From Cyanobacteria bacterium SIG29 (GTDB taxonomy: Bacteria; Cyanobacteriota; Vampirovibrionia; Gastranaerophilales; Gastranaerophilaceae), in contig SUTV01000009.1 in NCBI GenBank assembly GCA_015152515.1, positions 1 through 44,981 on the forward strand: a stretch of DNA of 44,981 nt. The letters are read 5' to 3'. A program made the position numbers and the translations under genes. Below are positions 15,582 through 25,443 of the stretch, piece after piece; position 1 is the stretch's first letter; every line of letters begins with the position of its first letter. Below the pieces are notes generated by a model, which was not told where the DNA came from, made no database searches, and saw only the letters and a program-made list of their open reading frames with translations.

Positions 15582-17999
15582 ATGAAGAAAAATTTATTTT
15601 TAATTCCAATATTAATGCTTTTATCAGCTGTATTTGTTCAAAACGCTTATTGTTCTGAGCTTCAATTAGATACTGCAAAAAGTAGTGCATTTGAAAATAA
15701 TGCTGTTATTGATGTAAGTGAGCAAAAAAGAGTTATTCCTCAAAGTAAAATTGAGGAAATGTTTAATGGAAACGATTTAGAAATTTCTAAAACTCCATTA
15801 ATGCAAGTTGGTTATAACTTATTTGGTGCTGTGCCAACAGGTCAAGCTACTACAGGAAAATATGACAATTCATACAAACTAAGTGTTGGAGAGAAAGTTA
15901 CTGTATATCTTCAAGGTGATTCTGTTGATGTAATGGCAATTTCTGGAACAACATTATTAAATCCTGTGTCTAGTGCTGAAGTTGATTCAAAAGGTCAATT
16001 ATTTATTCAAGGTCTTGGTAGCGTTCCAGCTGAAGGCAAAACTTTAGAAGAAGTTGAAAAATCTATTAATAAAATTGCTTCTAAAAAATATAAAAGTTTA
16101 AAAGTTACATTGAATGTATCATCAGGACAAGGTTTTTCTGTTTTTGTATTTGGTCAAGTTAATAAACCAGGTAAAGTATTTATCGGAAACAATTCAACTG
16201 TTTTTGATGCTTTAAATGCTGCTGGTGGTGTTAAAAAATCAGGTACATTAAGAAACATAAAATATCAATCAGGTGATAGTGAAAAACAAATCGTTGACTT
16301 ATATAATTCAATTTTCTTAGGAAAAGTTGATGAAATTATTGTTAAACCAAATGATAAAATTTTTGTTGATAAAATCGGTAATGTTGTTGCATTAAAAAAT
16401 GGTGTAATTGAGCCTGGTATTTACGAAACAAAAGAAGGTGAAACAGTTCAAGATGTTGTTAATTATGCAGGTGGTTTAAACCCAACAACTCAAGTTACAG
16501 AAGTTACTTTAATTGGTTTTAATAAATTATTAAAACAAAAATCAGCTCAAAACATTGCGTGGGAAGACGCAAAATCAACTGTTTTAGCGAATGGTGATTC
16601 TGTTGAATTTAGAGAACTTTATAATAATGTTGAAAATATAGTTACTATTCAAGGTAATATCAAGTATCCTGCGACATACGGATATAAAGATGGTATGAGA
16701 TTGTCTGATATTTTAAAATCTGAAGATGATTTGTTAGAAGAAACATTTATCCATCAAGCAGTTATCAGACGCGTTAGTGGAAAAGATAATACAGTTGAAA
16801 CAATTCCTGTATTTTTAAAAGACTTTTTCTCAGGCTTAACAAATCCATTATTACAACCAAAGGATATTATTACAGTTTATAAAAATACAAATTCAGAGTT
16901 TGTTGATGTTTATGGATGTATTAATCTTCCAAAACACTTAACTTATATTGAAGGAATGACATTAGATGATTTAATGACAGATATTCAATTCATTGAATCA
17001 GATATCAAAGTTGAAGAACCTGTTAAAGATGAGCCTGTTAATACTGGTAAAAAGAAAAACAATAAAGATGATGTTGTTTTAGAAACAAGTACAACAAGCT
17101 ATAACAAAATGATTCCGGCTGAAAATGTAGCTGTCGAAATAACTAGTAAAGATGGAAATACTAGACTATATTATCTATACGACATAATGATTAATTCTGG
17201 TAGAATTAAAACAATTAAAATTCAGCCAAATGATAAGGTATTCTTTAGAACTTTAAGAAGTAATGAAGTATTGAAATCAGTAAAAATTTCAGGCTTTGTA
17301 AAAAAACCTGGAGTTTATACAAGTTTAGAAGGTAAAAAACTTACAGATATTATTCAAATGGCAGGTGGCTTATCTCAAGAGGCTGATTTGAGAGGAATTG
17401 TTTATAATCGTGCTAGTTTACAAGGCAAACAAATTTATATTGCTAGAAAAAACAACGATAGAGACATCAAGTTGTTAGAAGGTCGTATTGCTAGTGCTTA
17501 TAAACCATCTGAGGCAGATCAAAAAACAAAAATGGATATGATTGAGATGTTAAAAGATGAAGAAGCTTCTTTGATTAAAAGATATACAGGTCAAATTGCT
17601 TTAAATATTAAGAGCAACGATTTGGATAAAATCAAAGATATTGATAATGTTTTAGTTCAAGATGGTGATGATATTTATATCCCAAGAATGAACAACCAAG
17701 TTAGCATTATGGGTGAAGTTTATAATGAGCAATCATTTATTTATAAAAAAGGCGCATCTGCAAACTATTATATTAAGCAAGTTGGCGGATACACTCCAAA
17801 TGCTAATAAATTCAGATTATACAAAGTTGGTGTGAACGGTAGAGCCGTAAAAATCGGTAAACACAGCGGTGTTGAAGCAGGTGACATTATTGTAGTTCCA
17901 AGAAGAATTGCAGGAAACGATTGGTTAACTCCAGTTTGCGAAGCTCTAAAAAGCATAGCAGCACTTGTTACATCAGCATTCATAGTTACTAAGATATAG
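15582..17999 (+). CDS. Polysaccharide export protein with multiple SLBB domains
   Basis: An 805-residue Wza/BexD-related protein for exopolysaccharide or capsule export through the outer membrane. Residues 1-25 are a signal peptide (K-K, hydrophobic core, then AYCS-E); the Cys near the cleavage region could be lipidated, but a clear lipobox is not seen. A poly-export domain (~75-175, YKLSVGEKVTVYLQG...) precedes about five SLBB-type modules, each beginning near a G-x-V-x-x-P-G-x-[YV] motif (for example FVFGQVNKPGKV, KISGFVKKPGVY, SIMGEVYNEQSF). A hydrophobic helix ends the protein. Known Wza is about 380 residues, so this is an expanded form common in cyanobacteria-like and Bacteroidota lineages. 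It is the first gene of the glycan locus. Confidence 0.9.
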   Translation: MKKNLFLIPILMLLSAVFVQNAYCSELQLDTAKSSAFENNAVIDVSEQKRVIPQSKIEEMFNGNDLEISKTPLMQVGYNLFGAVPTGQATTGKYDNSYKLSVGEKVTVYLQGDSVDVMAISGTTLLNPVSSAEVDSKGQLFIQGLGSVPAEGKTLEEVEKSINKIASKKYKSLKVTLNVSSGQGFSVFVFGQVNKPGKVFIGNNSTVFDALNAAGGVKKSGTLRNIKYQSGDSEKQIVDLYNSIFLGKVDEIIVKPNDKIFVDKIGNVVALKNGVIEPGIYETKEGETVQDVVNYAGGLNPTTQVTEVTLIGFNKLLKQKSAQNIAWEDAKSTVLANGDSVEFRELYNNVENIVTIQGNIKYPATYGYKDGMRLSDILKSEDDLLEETFIHQAVIRRVSGKDNTVETIPVFLKDFFSGLTNPLLQPKDIITVYKNTNSEFVDVYGCINLPKHLTYIEGMTLDDLMTDIQFIESDIKVEEPVKDEPVNTGKKKNNKDDVVLETSTTSYNKMIPAENVAVEITSKDGNTRLYYLYDIMINSGRIKTIKIQPNDKVFFRTLRSNEVLKSVKISGFVKKPGVYTSLEGKKLTDIIQMAGGLSQEADLRGIVYNRASLQGKQIYIARKNNDRDIKLLEGRIASAYKPSEADQKTKMDMIEMLKDEEASLIKRYTGQIALNIKSNDLDKIKDIDNVLVQDGDDIYIPRMNNQVSIMGEVYNEQSFIYKKGASANYYIKQVGGYTPNANKFRLYKVGVNGRAVKIGKHSGVEAGDIIVVPRRIAGNDWLTPVCEALKSIAALVTSAFIVTKI

Positions 18000-18002
18000 A
18001 GC

Positions 18003-18018
18003 GGGGGGGGTAAAGGGG
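18003..18018 (+). repeat. G8 homopolymer plus G4 run in an AT-rich leader
   Basis: Eight consecutive G (18003-18010), TAAA, then GGGG (18015-18018) lie in the 90-base gap between the exporter stop and the sugar transferase start. Such a tract is exceptional in this AT-rich window. It lies outside coding sequence, so length change would alter the leader, not a frame. Confidence 0.9.
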
Positions 18019-18089
18019 TAAATATAGGAACTGAACCCTTAGAAACTCACTCTTCAAAAAAGCAAAAAAGTAAAAAGGAAAAAGGGAAA

Positions 18090-19430
18090 ATGAAAGTTTT
18101 ATCAAAATCTATATTAATAATGATAATATTTGATATGTTGACACTACTTGTTTCAACAGTATTTTGGTATGACTATTTCAATTTCCCTATTTTCTACGGC
18201 TTGCCAATTCTTTTCATTGTTTTAACTGGGTTGATTGTTCTTTTCTTAAAGGCTAATTATAAGATTAGAGAGTTCAATAACACTTTTAAAAACACTTATT
18301 TGTTATTAGAAGGTGTTGTGTTTACAAACATTCCTTCTCTTGGTTTCTTATTCTTTGCAGACGGGATTAAAGTTCTAGAATTCTTTGTTGCGAACATTTT
18401 GACAGTGTTTGTTGTTTTGAAACTTTATCGAATACTTTTTCACTATTGGTTATTCAATATCAAAAAAGTTAAAAACATTTTGATACTTGGAACTGATAAA
18501 CGTGCAAGAGTAATTGCTGACGAGATTCAGGGTAAAAAAGCTTTAAGGATGCAAATAGCAGGTTTTGTAGAAGTTAATGAGTCAGAAGATTTTCTAACTG
18601 ATAATAAAACTCCTGTGTTTAAAAATGTTGAGGATTTGGCTCAAATTGTTGAAGAAAACGATATTGATACAGTTGTAATTGCTCAACCGACTGAGCTTAT
18701 AACAACAGTTCCAAAAGGTGTCGATTTTTATAAAATGCCTGATTTCTATGAAATGGCAACAGGTAAGTTTTATATTGATGAAAAAACAATTACAGAACTT
18801 TATTATCAGTTCGCAAAAAATCAATCTTGTGTTTATGATTTTTGTAAACGTGCTTATGATATCATTGCAGCTTTGATTATTCTTATTGTAACCTTACCGA
18901 TAACTGGCGTTACAGCTATTAGAATTTGGTTAACTGATAAAGAATCGCCGATTTATACACAAACAAGAATAGGAATTCGAGGCAAAGAGTTTAAGTGTTA
19001 TAAATTAAGAACAATGTATGCAAATAATTATGTGCCTAAAAATCTTAAAGATGGCGGGTATGCGGAAAATCAAGAACAAGATGACAGAGTAATTCCGTTC
19101 TGCAAGTTTGTGAGAAAAGCTCGTTTTGATGAAATTCCTCAGATGATAAATATTTTAAAAGGTGAAATGTCTATCGTTGGACCACGCGCAGAGTGGGATG
19201 AGGTCGTGAAAATTTATAAAGAGCAAATCCCTTATTATAATTGCCGTATGTGGGTTAAAACTGGCTGGACTGGCTGGGCGCAGATTAATCAAGGTCATTG
19301 TATTTCTAGTGATGATATTGCAGAAAAACTTCAATACGACTTGTATTACCTAAAAAATCGAAATGTTATGTGGGAAATTTTTATATTAGTAAAAGCCGTA
19401 TTTATGGCATTGGGTGGTCGTCATGACTAG
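18090..19430 (+). CDS. Undecaprenyl-phosphate sugar phosphotransferase (initiating transferase)
   Basis: A 446-residue polyprenyl glycosyl-1-phosphate transferase of the WbaP/CpsE type, which transfers the first sugar-phosphate to undecaprenyl phosphate in the inner membrane. Four N-terminal membrane helices (~5-125) precede a nucleotide-binding-like domain (NILILGTDKRARVIADEI, ~130-200), a re-entrant hydrophobic segment (~255-280) and the catalytic C-terminal domain: YTQTRIGIRGKEFKCYKLRTM, KARFDEIPQMINILKGEMSIVGPR and the end PGWTG-like KTGWTGWAQINQG. The ribosome site GGGAAA precedes ATG 18090. It overlaps the next gene by eight bases. Confidence 0.93.
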   Translation: MKVLSKSILIMIIFDMLTLLVSTVFWYDYFNFPIFYGLPILFIVLTGLIVLFLKANYKIREFNNTFKNTYLLLEGVVFTNIPSLGFLFFADGIKVLEFFVANILTVFVVLKLYRILFHYWLFNIKKVKNILILGTDKRARVIADEIQGKKALRMQIAGFVEVNESEDFLTDNKTPVFKNVEDLAQIVEENDIDTVVIAQPTELITTVPKGVDFYKMPDFYEMATGKFYIDEKTITELYYQFAKNQSCVYDFCKRAYDIIAALIILIVTLPITGVTAIRIWLTDKESPIYTQTRIGIRGKEFKCYKLRTMYANNYVPKNLKDGGYAENQEQDDRVIPFCKFVRKARFDEIPQMINILKGEMSIVGPRAEWDEVVKIYKEQIPYYNCRMWVKTGWTGWAQINQGHCISSDDIAEKLQYDLYYLKNRNVMWEIFILVKAVFMALGGRHD

Positions 19431-20061
19431 AAACTATTGTAGAAGATACCCACAAGATTATGGTTTTATAAGAACATTGTATATCACTTTGTTCTTATGG
19501 CTTGTTGTTTATCCTGCAGGGATTTTATTCTACACAACCAAAATTGATGGTCGTGAGAATTTGGAAAAAGGTATGCGATATGTGTTTACATCAAACCATA
19601 CTTCTTATATAGATGCGCCATTGCTTTCTATGGTAGCAAATCATCCAGTAGCGTATATGGCGAAGGAAGAGCTTTATACACACAAAAACCCATTAATTAG
19701 ATTTTTAGTGATAAGCTTGGGCTCATTTGGTGTGAATAGAAAAAAGCCTGAATCAGCAACAATTAAAAGTATTATAGATATTGCGAGACACACAAAATGG
19801 TCATTTGGTATTTTCCCACAAGGTAAAACATATTCACATGACGAGCAAAATTTTGACGAGGTAAAAGGTGGTTTTGTAAGTATTGCAAAACTGGCGAAGA
19901 TGGATATTGTTCCTGTTGCAATAAGTGGATTTGATGGTTATGCGTTTATTCCTTTTTCTAAACATATAACTTTAAATATCGGTAAACCTATTTCTTATCA
20001 GTTGCCTGAAGATGAAATATTAAAGCAATGGGTTGAATATATGAAAGAAAATGTGGAGTAG
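19423..20061 (+). CDS. PlsC-like 1-acylglycerol-3-phosphate O-acyltransferase
   Basis: A 212-residue membrane acyltransferase. One N-terminal membrane segment (~20-40) precedes the HX4D catalytic motif NHTSYID, the GSFGVNRK motif, the FPQGKTYSHDE acceptor-binding motif and a VPVAISG motif, in the order typical of PlsC-type enzymes that acylate lysophosphatidic acid. The ATG at 19423 is preferred over an in-frame GTG at 19414, as the start then nests in the end of the previous gene (8-base overlap). Its location inside the glycan locus suggests a lipid-anchor or glycolipid role in addition to, or instead of, general phospholipid synthesis. Confidence 0.88.
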   Translation: MTRNYCRRYPQDYGFIRTLYITLFLWLVVYPAGILFYTTKIDGRENLEKGMRYVFTSNHTSYIDAPLLSMVANHPVAYMAKEELYTHKNPLIRFLVISLGSFGVNRKKPESATIKSIIDIARHTKWSFGIFPQGKTYSHDEQNFDEVKGGFVSIAKLAKMDIVPVAISGFDGYAFIPFSKHITLNIGKPISYQLPEDEILKQWVEYMKENVE

Positions 20062-20067
20062 AACGTA

Positions 20068-21060
20068 ATGAAAACAATTTTGGTTACAGGTGGAGCTGGA
20101 TATATTGGAAGTCATTGCGTTTTAGCTTTGTTAGAACAAAACTATAATGTAGTTATTTTAGATAACTTATCAACAGGACATATTGAAACTGTTGAAACTT
20201 TGAAAAAATATGGCAATGTAAAATTCTATAATACAGATTTGCTTGAACCTGCTAATGTAGATGTAATTTTTAAAGAGAATAACATCGATGCTGTTGTTCA
20301 TTTTGCAGCATTTTCTCAAGTTGGTGAATCAGTTATTAATCCACAAAAATATTATATAAATAATGTTTGTGGAACATTGAATCTTTTACAAGCAATGTTA
20401 ACAAATAATGTTAAAAAGATAGTTTTTTCTTCAACTGCCGCAACTTATGGAGAGCCTAAATACATTCCAATTGATGAAAAACATACGCAAGAACCTATTA
20501 ATCCTTATGGACAAACAAAGTTATTCATAGAAAAAATTATGGATGATTATGATAAGGCTTATGGCTTAAAATCAGTAAGATTAAGATATTTCAATGTCGC
20601 TGGTGCTGATAGTAAAACAAGGGTCGGTGAGTGGCACGAACCAGAAACTCACTTGATTCCAAATATTTTAAAATCAACATTTAATGGTGGACAAACTTTT
20701 AAAATGTTTGGAACAGATTATGATACAAAAGATGGTACTTGTGTAAGAGATTATATTGATGTTGAAGATTTAGTAAATGCTCACGTTTTAGCGCTTCAAT
20801 ATTTGAATAATGGTGGAGAAACAAACTACTTTAACCTTGGTACAAATAATGGAAATAGCGTAAAAGAGGTTTTCTCAGCTTGTGAAAAGGTAACAAACAA
20901 AACTATTGCAGTTGATGTAATGGAACGAAGAGCTGGCGATCCTGCTTCATTGGTTGCAGACAACAAAAAAGCGAAAGAAATTTTAAAATGGCAACCTAAA
21001 AAAACTTTAGAAGAAAGCATTAAAAATGCCTATGAGTGGGAGAAAGTTAATGGAAACTAG
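20068..21060 (+). CDS. galE: UDP-glucose 4-epimerase (copy 1)
   Basis: A 330-residue extended short-chain dehydrogenase interconverting UDP-glucose and UDP-galactose (or the N-acetyl forms). It has the NAD-binding TGGAGYIGSHCV, LDNLSTGH, the catalytic S-S-T region and Y-x3-K (YGQTK), RYFNVAGA, and the RAGDPASLVAD and tail motifs of GalE. The ribosome site GGAG lies before ATG 20068. A second copy at 30423 is about 70% identical by eye, with a 30-base exact match. The end overlaps the following glycosyltransferase start by 11 bases. Confidence 0.93.
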   Translation: MKTILVTGGAGYIGSHCVLALLEQNYNVVILDNLSTGHIETVETLKKYGNVKFYNTDLLEPANVDVIFKENNIDAVVHFAAFSQVGESVINPQKYYINNVCGTLNLLQAMLTNNVKKIVFSSTAATYGEPKYIPIDEKHTQEPINPYGQTKLFIEKIMDDYDKAYGLKSVRLRYFNVAGADSKTRVGEWHEPETHLIPNILKSTFNGGQTFKMFGTDYDTKDGTCVRDYIDVEDLVNAHVLALQYLNNGGETNYFNLGTNNGNSVKEVFSACEKVTNKTIAVDVMERRAGDPASLVADNKKAKEILKWQPKKTLEESIKNAYEWEKVNGN

Positions 21061-21889
21061 TATTAAATTTTCAGTTTTAATGTCTATTTACGTTAAAGAA
21101 AATCCCCAATGGTTTAAAATAGCACTTGAAAGTATTTTAAATCAAACCTTACTGCCTAATGAAATTGTATTGGTTGAAGATGGACCATTAACAAGTGATT
21201 TATATTCTATAATTGATAATTATGTTAAATCAAATCCTAATCTATTTAAAATAGTAAAGCTTGAAAAAAATAGTGGTTTGGGTGAAGCATTAAGAAATGG
21301 TGTTTTAAACTGTTCTTATGATTATATTGCTAGAATGGATACTGATGATATAGCAAGAAATGATAGGTTTCAAAAGCAAATTGAATTTTTGAAAATAAAT
21401 CCCGATGTTGATTTGGTTGGTAGCTGGATTTCTGAATTTGAAGAAAATCCTGAAAATATTATTTCATATAGACAGTTGCCAATTATTCAAGATGAAATAT
21501 ATAAATTTGCTCAATTTAGATGTCCTGTAAATCATATGACCGTAATGTATAAAAAAGAAGCTGTTTTAAAGGCTGGAAATTATCAAACGTTTAAAAATAT
21601 TGAAGATTATTATTTATGGGGCAGAATGTTAAAGAATGGTGCCAAATTCGCAAATATTCCAGAATGTTTAGTTAACGTTCGTGCCGGAAATGCAATGTTC
21701 AAAAGAAGAGCAAACTTAACATATTTCTTTAATAGTGAGTTTCCATTACATACTGAATTATATAAAATGAAATTTATTAATTTGAAACAGTATTTAAGAA
21801 ATATCTGTTCTAAGTTTTTGTTGAGAATTCTTCCAACAAAAATTATGGGTATAGTTTATAAAAAATTTTTGAGGAAGGACAATACATAA
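21050..21889 (+). CDS. Family 2 glycosyltransferase
   Basis: A 279-residue GT-A fold enzyme. FSVLMSIYVKENP and EIVLVEDGP form the nucleotide-sugar binding strand; MDTDDIA supplies the DXD metal site; a later YYLWGRML matches the catalytic helix region of GT2 enzymes. ATG 21050 is chosen because GGGAGA lies seven bases upstream; the in-frame ATG at 21026 has none. It starts inside the end of galE and ends in a TAATG overlap with the next gene, so expression is coupled. Acts at the cytoplasmic face to extend the lipid-linked glycan; donor sugar unknown. Confidence 0.9.
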   Translation: METSIKFSVLMSIYVKENPQWFKIALESILNQTLLPNEIVLVEDGPLTSDLYSIIDNYVKSNPNLFKIVKLEKNSGLGEALRNGVLNCSYDYIARMDTDDIARNDRFQKQIEFLKINPDVDLVGSWISEFEENPENIISYRQLPIIQDEIYKFAQFRCPVNHMTVMYKKEAVLKAGNYQTFKNIEDYYLWGRMLKNGAKFANIPECLVNVRAGNAMFKRRANLTYFFNSEFPLHTELYKMKFINLKQYLRNICSKFLLRILPTKIMGIVYKKFLRKDNT

Positions 21890-22779
21890 TGAGTATTCAA
21901 AAGCAAATATTTTATTGCTGGTTTGGTGGTGATAAACCTCAAAAAGTTATGGATTGTATTAATAACTGGAAACAAATGTTGCCAAATTATAAAATTATTG
22001 AAATTAATGAGTTTAATAAAGATTTATTTGATATTGAAAATGAATGTGAAAATAATCTTTGGTTTAAGACTTGTTATGAAAATAAAATGTGGGCTTATGT
22101 TTCTGATTATGCTAGATTAAAGGTTTTGTATGAACAAGGTGGTATATACCTTGATACAGATATAACAGTAGAGAAAGATATATCAGAATTATTAGAAAAA
22201 TCTAAATTAATTTTAGGTTGGGAAGATAAAAAAAATATTAATTTCGCTGTTTGTGTTGTTCCTCAAAAAAATGAATTAATAAAAGAAATAATTGATTTTT
22301 ATAGTAAAAAAATTTGGAAATATAAATTATTTACGATTCCACAAATTGCTACTTTTGTTTTAAAAAAACAGTATAAATTAAATTCTTCAACAGAAGTTAC
22401 AGAAAATGATGATATTTTGATTTTGCCACAGGAATATTTTTACCCAATTCCATTTGGACTAAAAGAAAAGGATGGATTTGTAACAGAAAAAACATATACG
22501 GTTCATTGGTGGGATGCAAGTTGGGTAAAATCAAATATCGATTATTTTATGCGCAATAAACATAAAATTAAACTCGATAAACTTATAGAAAAATGTTTTA
22601 AACAAAAGTTAATAATAAATACTCCGTTTATAAAAATAGAAAAATTGTTTAACAAATATGCTATAGAAATAGATTTTTACTGGTTATTTAAGTTTAAGTA
22701 TCGTTATTATAAAAAAAAGAAATATCTTACAATTTTTATTTTTGGATATCAAATAAAGTTATGGGAGATTAATAATTAA
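21889..22779 (+). CDS. GT32-type glycosyltransferase (capsular polysaccharide synthesis)
   Basis: A 296-residue protein with the OCH1/GT32 pattern: N-terminal IFYCWFGGDKPQK, NWKQMLPNYKIIEIN, and the DXD region ARLKVLYEQGGIYLDTD, followed by ILGWEDKKNINFAV and a late VHWWDASW. The C-terminal ~70 residues are very Lys/Tyr/Phe-rich, perhaps membrane-associated. Such enzymes transfer mannose, galactose or similar residues in capsule loci. The start shares a base with the previous stop; the next gene begins immediately after the TAA at 22777-22779. Confidence 0.88.
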   Translation: MSIQKQIFYCWFGGDKPQKVMDCINNWKQMLPNYKIIEINEFNKDLFDIENECENNLWFKTCYENKMWAYVSDYARLKVLYEQGGIYLDTDITVEKDISELLEKSKLILGWEDKKNINFAVCVVPQKNELIKEIIDFYSKKIWKYKLFTIPQIATFVLKKQYKLNSSTEVTENDDILILPQEYFYPIPFGLKEKDGFVTEKTYTVHWWDASWVKSNIDYFMRNKHKIKLDKLIEKCFKQKLIINTPFIKIEKLFNKYAIEIDFYWLFKFKYRYYKKKKYLTIFIFGYQIKLWEINN

Positions 22780-23961
22780 ATGTTAAATTCTTGTTCTAAT
22801 TCAAAATCAGATAAAAAAATTTTATATGTCTTTGCAGGTGAATTTCCTTGGGAAGTTAGAATTGAAAAGTTTTTGAGTTCATTAAGCAAAGTATATAATG
22901 TTGCTATTTTAACGGGGAATACTCAAAATCGACAAACAGAAGAAATTTACAATGATATACAAATTTTTAGGTATGCAAATAATTTTACCAATACTGTGAT
23001 TAAATTCTTATTGTATTTTTTTACTTGGGGATATGCAATATATAAATATACAAAGAAATATAAGCCTGATATTGTAATTTTACGAGAAATTCCGTTATTA
23101 TTACCTGCAATTATAGTAACTAAAATATTTAAAATTAAGCTTGTTGTTGATGTTGCAGAGAATATGCCTGAATTGTTAAAATCTTATGCTAGTAATAGTA
23201 AAAATTTTTTCTTAAAAATGGTTTATTGTTATCTTCCTATTTATACTTTTATAGAATCTCAGTTAAAATCTGCAGATAAAATTCTAGTTGTGGTTGAAGA
23301 GTCTAAACAAAGACTTGTAGATTCATATAGTATCGATTCGAGTAAAATTGAAATTATAAGTAATTATCCTTATTTAATTAATTTGAAACAAAAAGAAGAA
23401 CGCTATAAAGATGATACGTTTAGAATTACTTATACTGGAAATATTGATTCTGATTTTAGAGGTATTCAAACAGTTGTTGATGCTGCAAAAATATTACAAA
23501 GTAATGAGTCTATACAATTTAATATTATAGGTGATGGAAATTTTCTAGATTTTTGTAAACAAAAAGCACAAAATTTGTTAAATATCAATTTCTTAGGAAA
23601 ATATAATCATGATGAATTATTGGAATATCTTAAAACTCAAGATATAGGAATTGTTCCTCATACAAAAAGTCCCGTTATTGAATATACAATACCAAATAAA
23701 ATCTTTGATTATATGGCAAGCTCTATACCTGTTATAGTTTCATCCGCAAGACCTTTAAAAAGAATTGTAGAAGAAGCAGATTGTGGTTATGTTTTTGAGG
23801 CAGAAAATCCTCAAGATTTAGCAAATGTTATTACTTATATTTACAATCATCAAGAAGAGCTTAAAGATAAAGCTATTAATGGATATAATTCTATAAAATC
23901 TTTCTATAATTGGGAAGAAACAGAAAGAACATTGCTTGATACAATAAAGAACGTAATATAA
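22780..23961 (+). CDS. Family 4 glycosyltransferase (group 1)
   Basis: A 393-residue GT-B enzyme. The N-terminal Rossmann half contains a hydrophobic, probably membrane-associated segment (about 75-120). The C-terminal half has the GT4 features: ITYTGNIDSDFRGIQTVV, FNIIGDGNF, then the E-x7-E-like region IPNKIFDYMASSIPVIVSSA with downstream EEADCGYVFE. GGGAG lies about 15 bases before the ATG, longer than ideal. Retaining transfer of a sugar to the lipid-linked chain is the family role; donor unknown. Confidence 0.9.
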   Translation: MLNSCSNSKSDKKILYVFAGEFPWEVRIEKFLSSLSKVYNVAILTGNTQNRQTEEIYNDIQIFRYANNFTNTVIKFLLYFFTWGYAIYKYTKKYKPDIVILREIPLLLPAIIVTKIFKIKLVVDVAENMPELLKSYASNSKNFFLKMVYCYLPIYTFIESQLKSADKILVVVEESKQRLVDSYSIDSSKIEIISNYPYLINLKQKEERYKDDTFRITYTGNIDSDFRGIQTVVDAAKILQSNESIQFNIIGDGNFLDFCKQKAQNLLNINFLGKYNHDELLEYLKTQDIGIVPHTKSPVIEYTIPNKIFDYMASSIPVIVSSARPLKRIVEEADCGYVFEAENPQDLANVITYIYNHQEELKDKAINGYNSIKSFYNWEETERTLLDTIKNVI

Positions 23962-23973
23962 AGGCTTTGAACT

Positions 23974-25443
23974 GTGAACTTAAATTTTCAATTTATAGCA
24001 TATTTTCCTCTAATATTTGTTTTCTTGCAATCGTTTATGTTTTATTTTACAGAAAATAATTTTATTCCAGCATCTGTGATTGTTAATAGTTTTTGTATTA
24101 TATTTCTTTTTTTAATAAAACCAAAATTCTTTTTTGAAAAAATTATAACCTTATATAAATATACGCCATTTAAATATTTGGTTATTTTGTATTTGTGGAT
24201 TTTTATTTCAGGACTTTTATGTTTAGTACTTCAGTACATAACATTATTTAAATTTGTATGGGCAATTATTGTTGGTTTTGTGCTTCGGCTGGTTTTTATA
24301 TATTTTTATTCATCAATATTAATTCCTAAAATATTTAATATAAAAACACTCATGAAAGTGTTTGTTTTTGCTTATTTTACAATATTTATAATTGGTTTTA
24401 TTGAATTTGTTGGGGTTTTTTATGGTATAGAAATAATAAATAATTTTATCCATTTTATTTCGAACATTAGAAAAGAGGAAACCTCTATCATCATTGATAA
24501 TATTTCAAATATCCCAAGAATAAGAAGTGTTTGTATGGAACCAGGAACATATGGTCGTTTTATTGCAATACAAATGCCTCTTATTTATCAGTTAGTAACA
24601 TGTAAATATAAAATATTTAAATCGTCTATTTTAAATAAAATAACCAAAATTACTTTAATTCCTATGCTATGGATTTCTTTATTATTAACACAGTCTCCTA
24701 TATATCTAGTTATTTGTACAATTGTAACTATTCTGTTTTTCTATAAGCATTTGATACATTGTTTATTGAAGAATGCAAAAAAAATATTGATATTTGCATT
24801 TGTGATTATAACTTTTATTTGTATCTTTATTTTTGCATCAAATATAAGCTTTAAAACAACTTTTATAAACAGAATTATAGAAACGGTAGGTTTGATTAAA
24901 TCTTTTTCTCTAAATAATTTAATCATTGTAGAACCATCTTTAGCAACAAGGGTTGTAAATAATTTAAACCAATTTCTTATGTTTTTAAAACATCCAATAA
25001 CAGGTATTGGGCTTTTTAATAATGGGCCAATGATGATAAAACAGTTTGAAACATCAGGCATTCCTCTTACGCCTGAAATGACAAGAGTTTTAATTGATGC
25101 AACAAGCACGATGACATATACAACAAATGCTCTATATTCTTTATTGCATCAAACAGGTTTATTTGGCGCGGTTTTATATATATTATTTGCAATAAAATCT
25201 ATAAAATTTGTTCAAAAGTTAATTAAATATTTTTCAAGAATTGAAAAAATATTTCTAACAGGTTTTATGAAATCAGTGATTACATTATTTTCTATTTCAA
25301 TTATTTATAACCAAGATGTAAATGATCAATTTCTATTTTTTATGTTCGGTTTATGTTCTGCAACATATTTTTATTATAAAAAGAAAATAAATATTGATAT
25401 TACTTATACAAGAAAAAATACAATGGAGAACAATGCTAAATAA
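23974..25443 (+). CDS. O-antigen polymerase/ligase-like membrane protein (Wzy type)
   Basis: A 489-residue protein with about 11-12 hydrophobic helices and a larger soluble loop late in the sequence (about 300-370), the shape of Wzy polymerases and WaaL ligases. It contains a conserved-looking R-x-R-S-V-C-M-E-P-G-T-Y-G-R segment, similar to the functional loop of the family, and HPITGIG before the big loop's end. GTG 23974 is taken as start, with AAGG upstream. In a locus with Wzx and Wzz a polymerase role is most likely. Its 3' end overlaps the next gene by 11 bases. Confidence 0.82.
   Translation: MNLNFQFIAYFPLIFVFLQSFMFYFTENNFIPASVIVNSFCIIFLFLIKPKFFFEKIITLYKYTPFKYLVILYLWIFISGLLCLVLQYITLFKFVWAIIVGFVLRLVFIYFYSSILIPKIFNIKTLMKVFVFAYFTIFIIGFIEFVGVFYGIEIINNFIHFISNIRKEETSIIIDNISNIPRIRSVCMEPGTYGRFIAIQMPLIYQLVTCKYKIFKSSILNKITKITLIPMLWISLLLTQSPIYLVICTIVTILFFYKHLIHCLLKNAKKILIFAFVIITFICIFIFASNISFKTTFINRIIETVGLIKSFSLNNLIIVEPSLATRVVNNLNQFLMFLKHPITGIGLFNNGPMMIKQFETSGIPLTPEMTRVLIDATSTMTYTTNALYSLLHQTGLFGAVLYILFAIKSIKFVQKLIKYFSRIEKIFLTGFMKSVITLFSISIIYNQDVNDQFLFFMFGLCSATYFYYKKKINIDITYTRKNTMENNAK

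Noticed and set aside
18003-18018. G-quadruplex
   Set aside because: Only one long and one short G run; at most a two-tetrad structure, so a slip site is the simpler reading.
24741-25109. Minus-strand 122-codon frame inside the polymerase gene
   Set aside because: It lies antisense within a clear membrane protein and has no ribosome site or family features; chance in AT-rich DNA.
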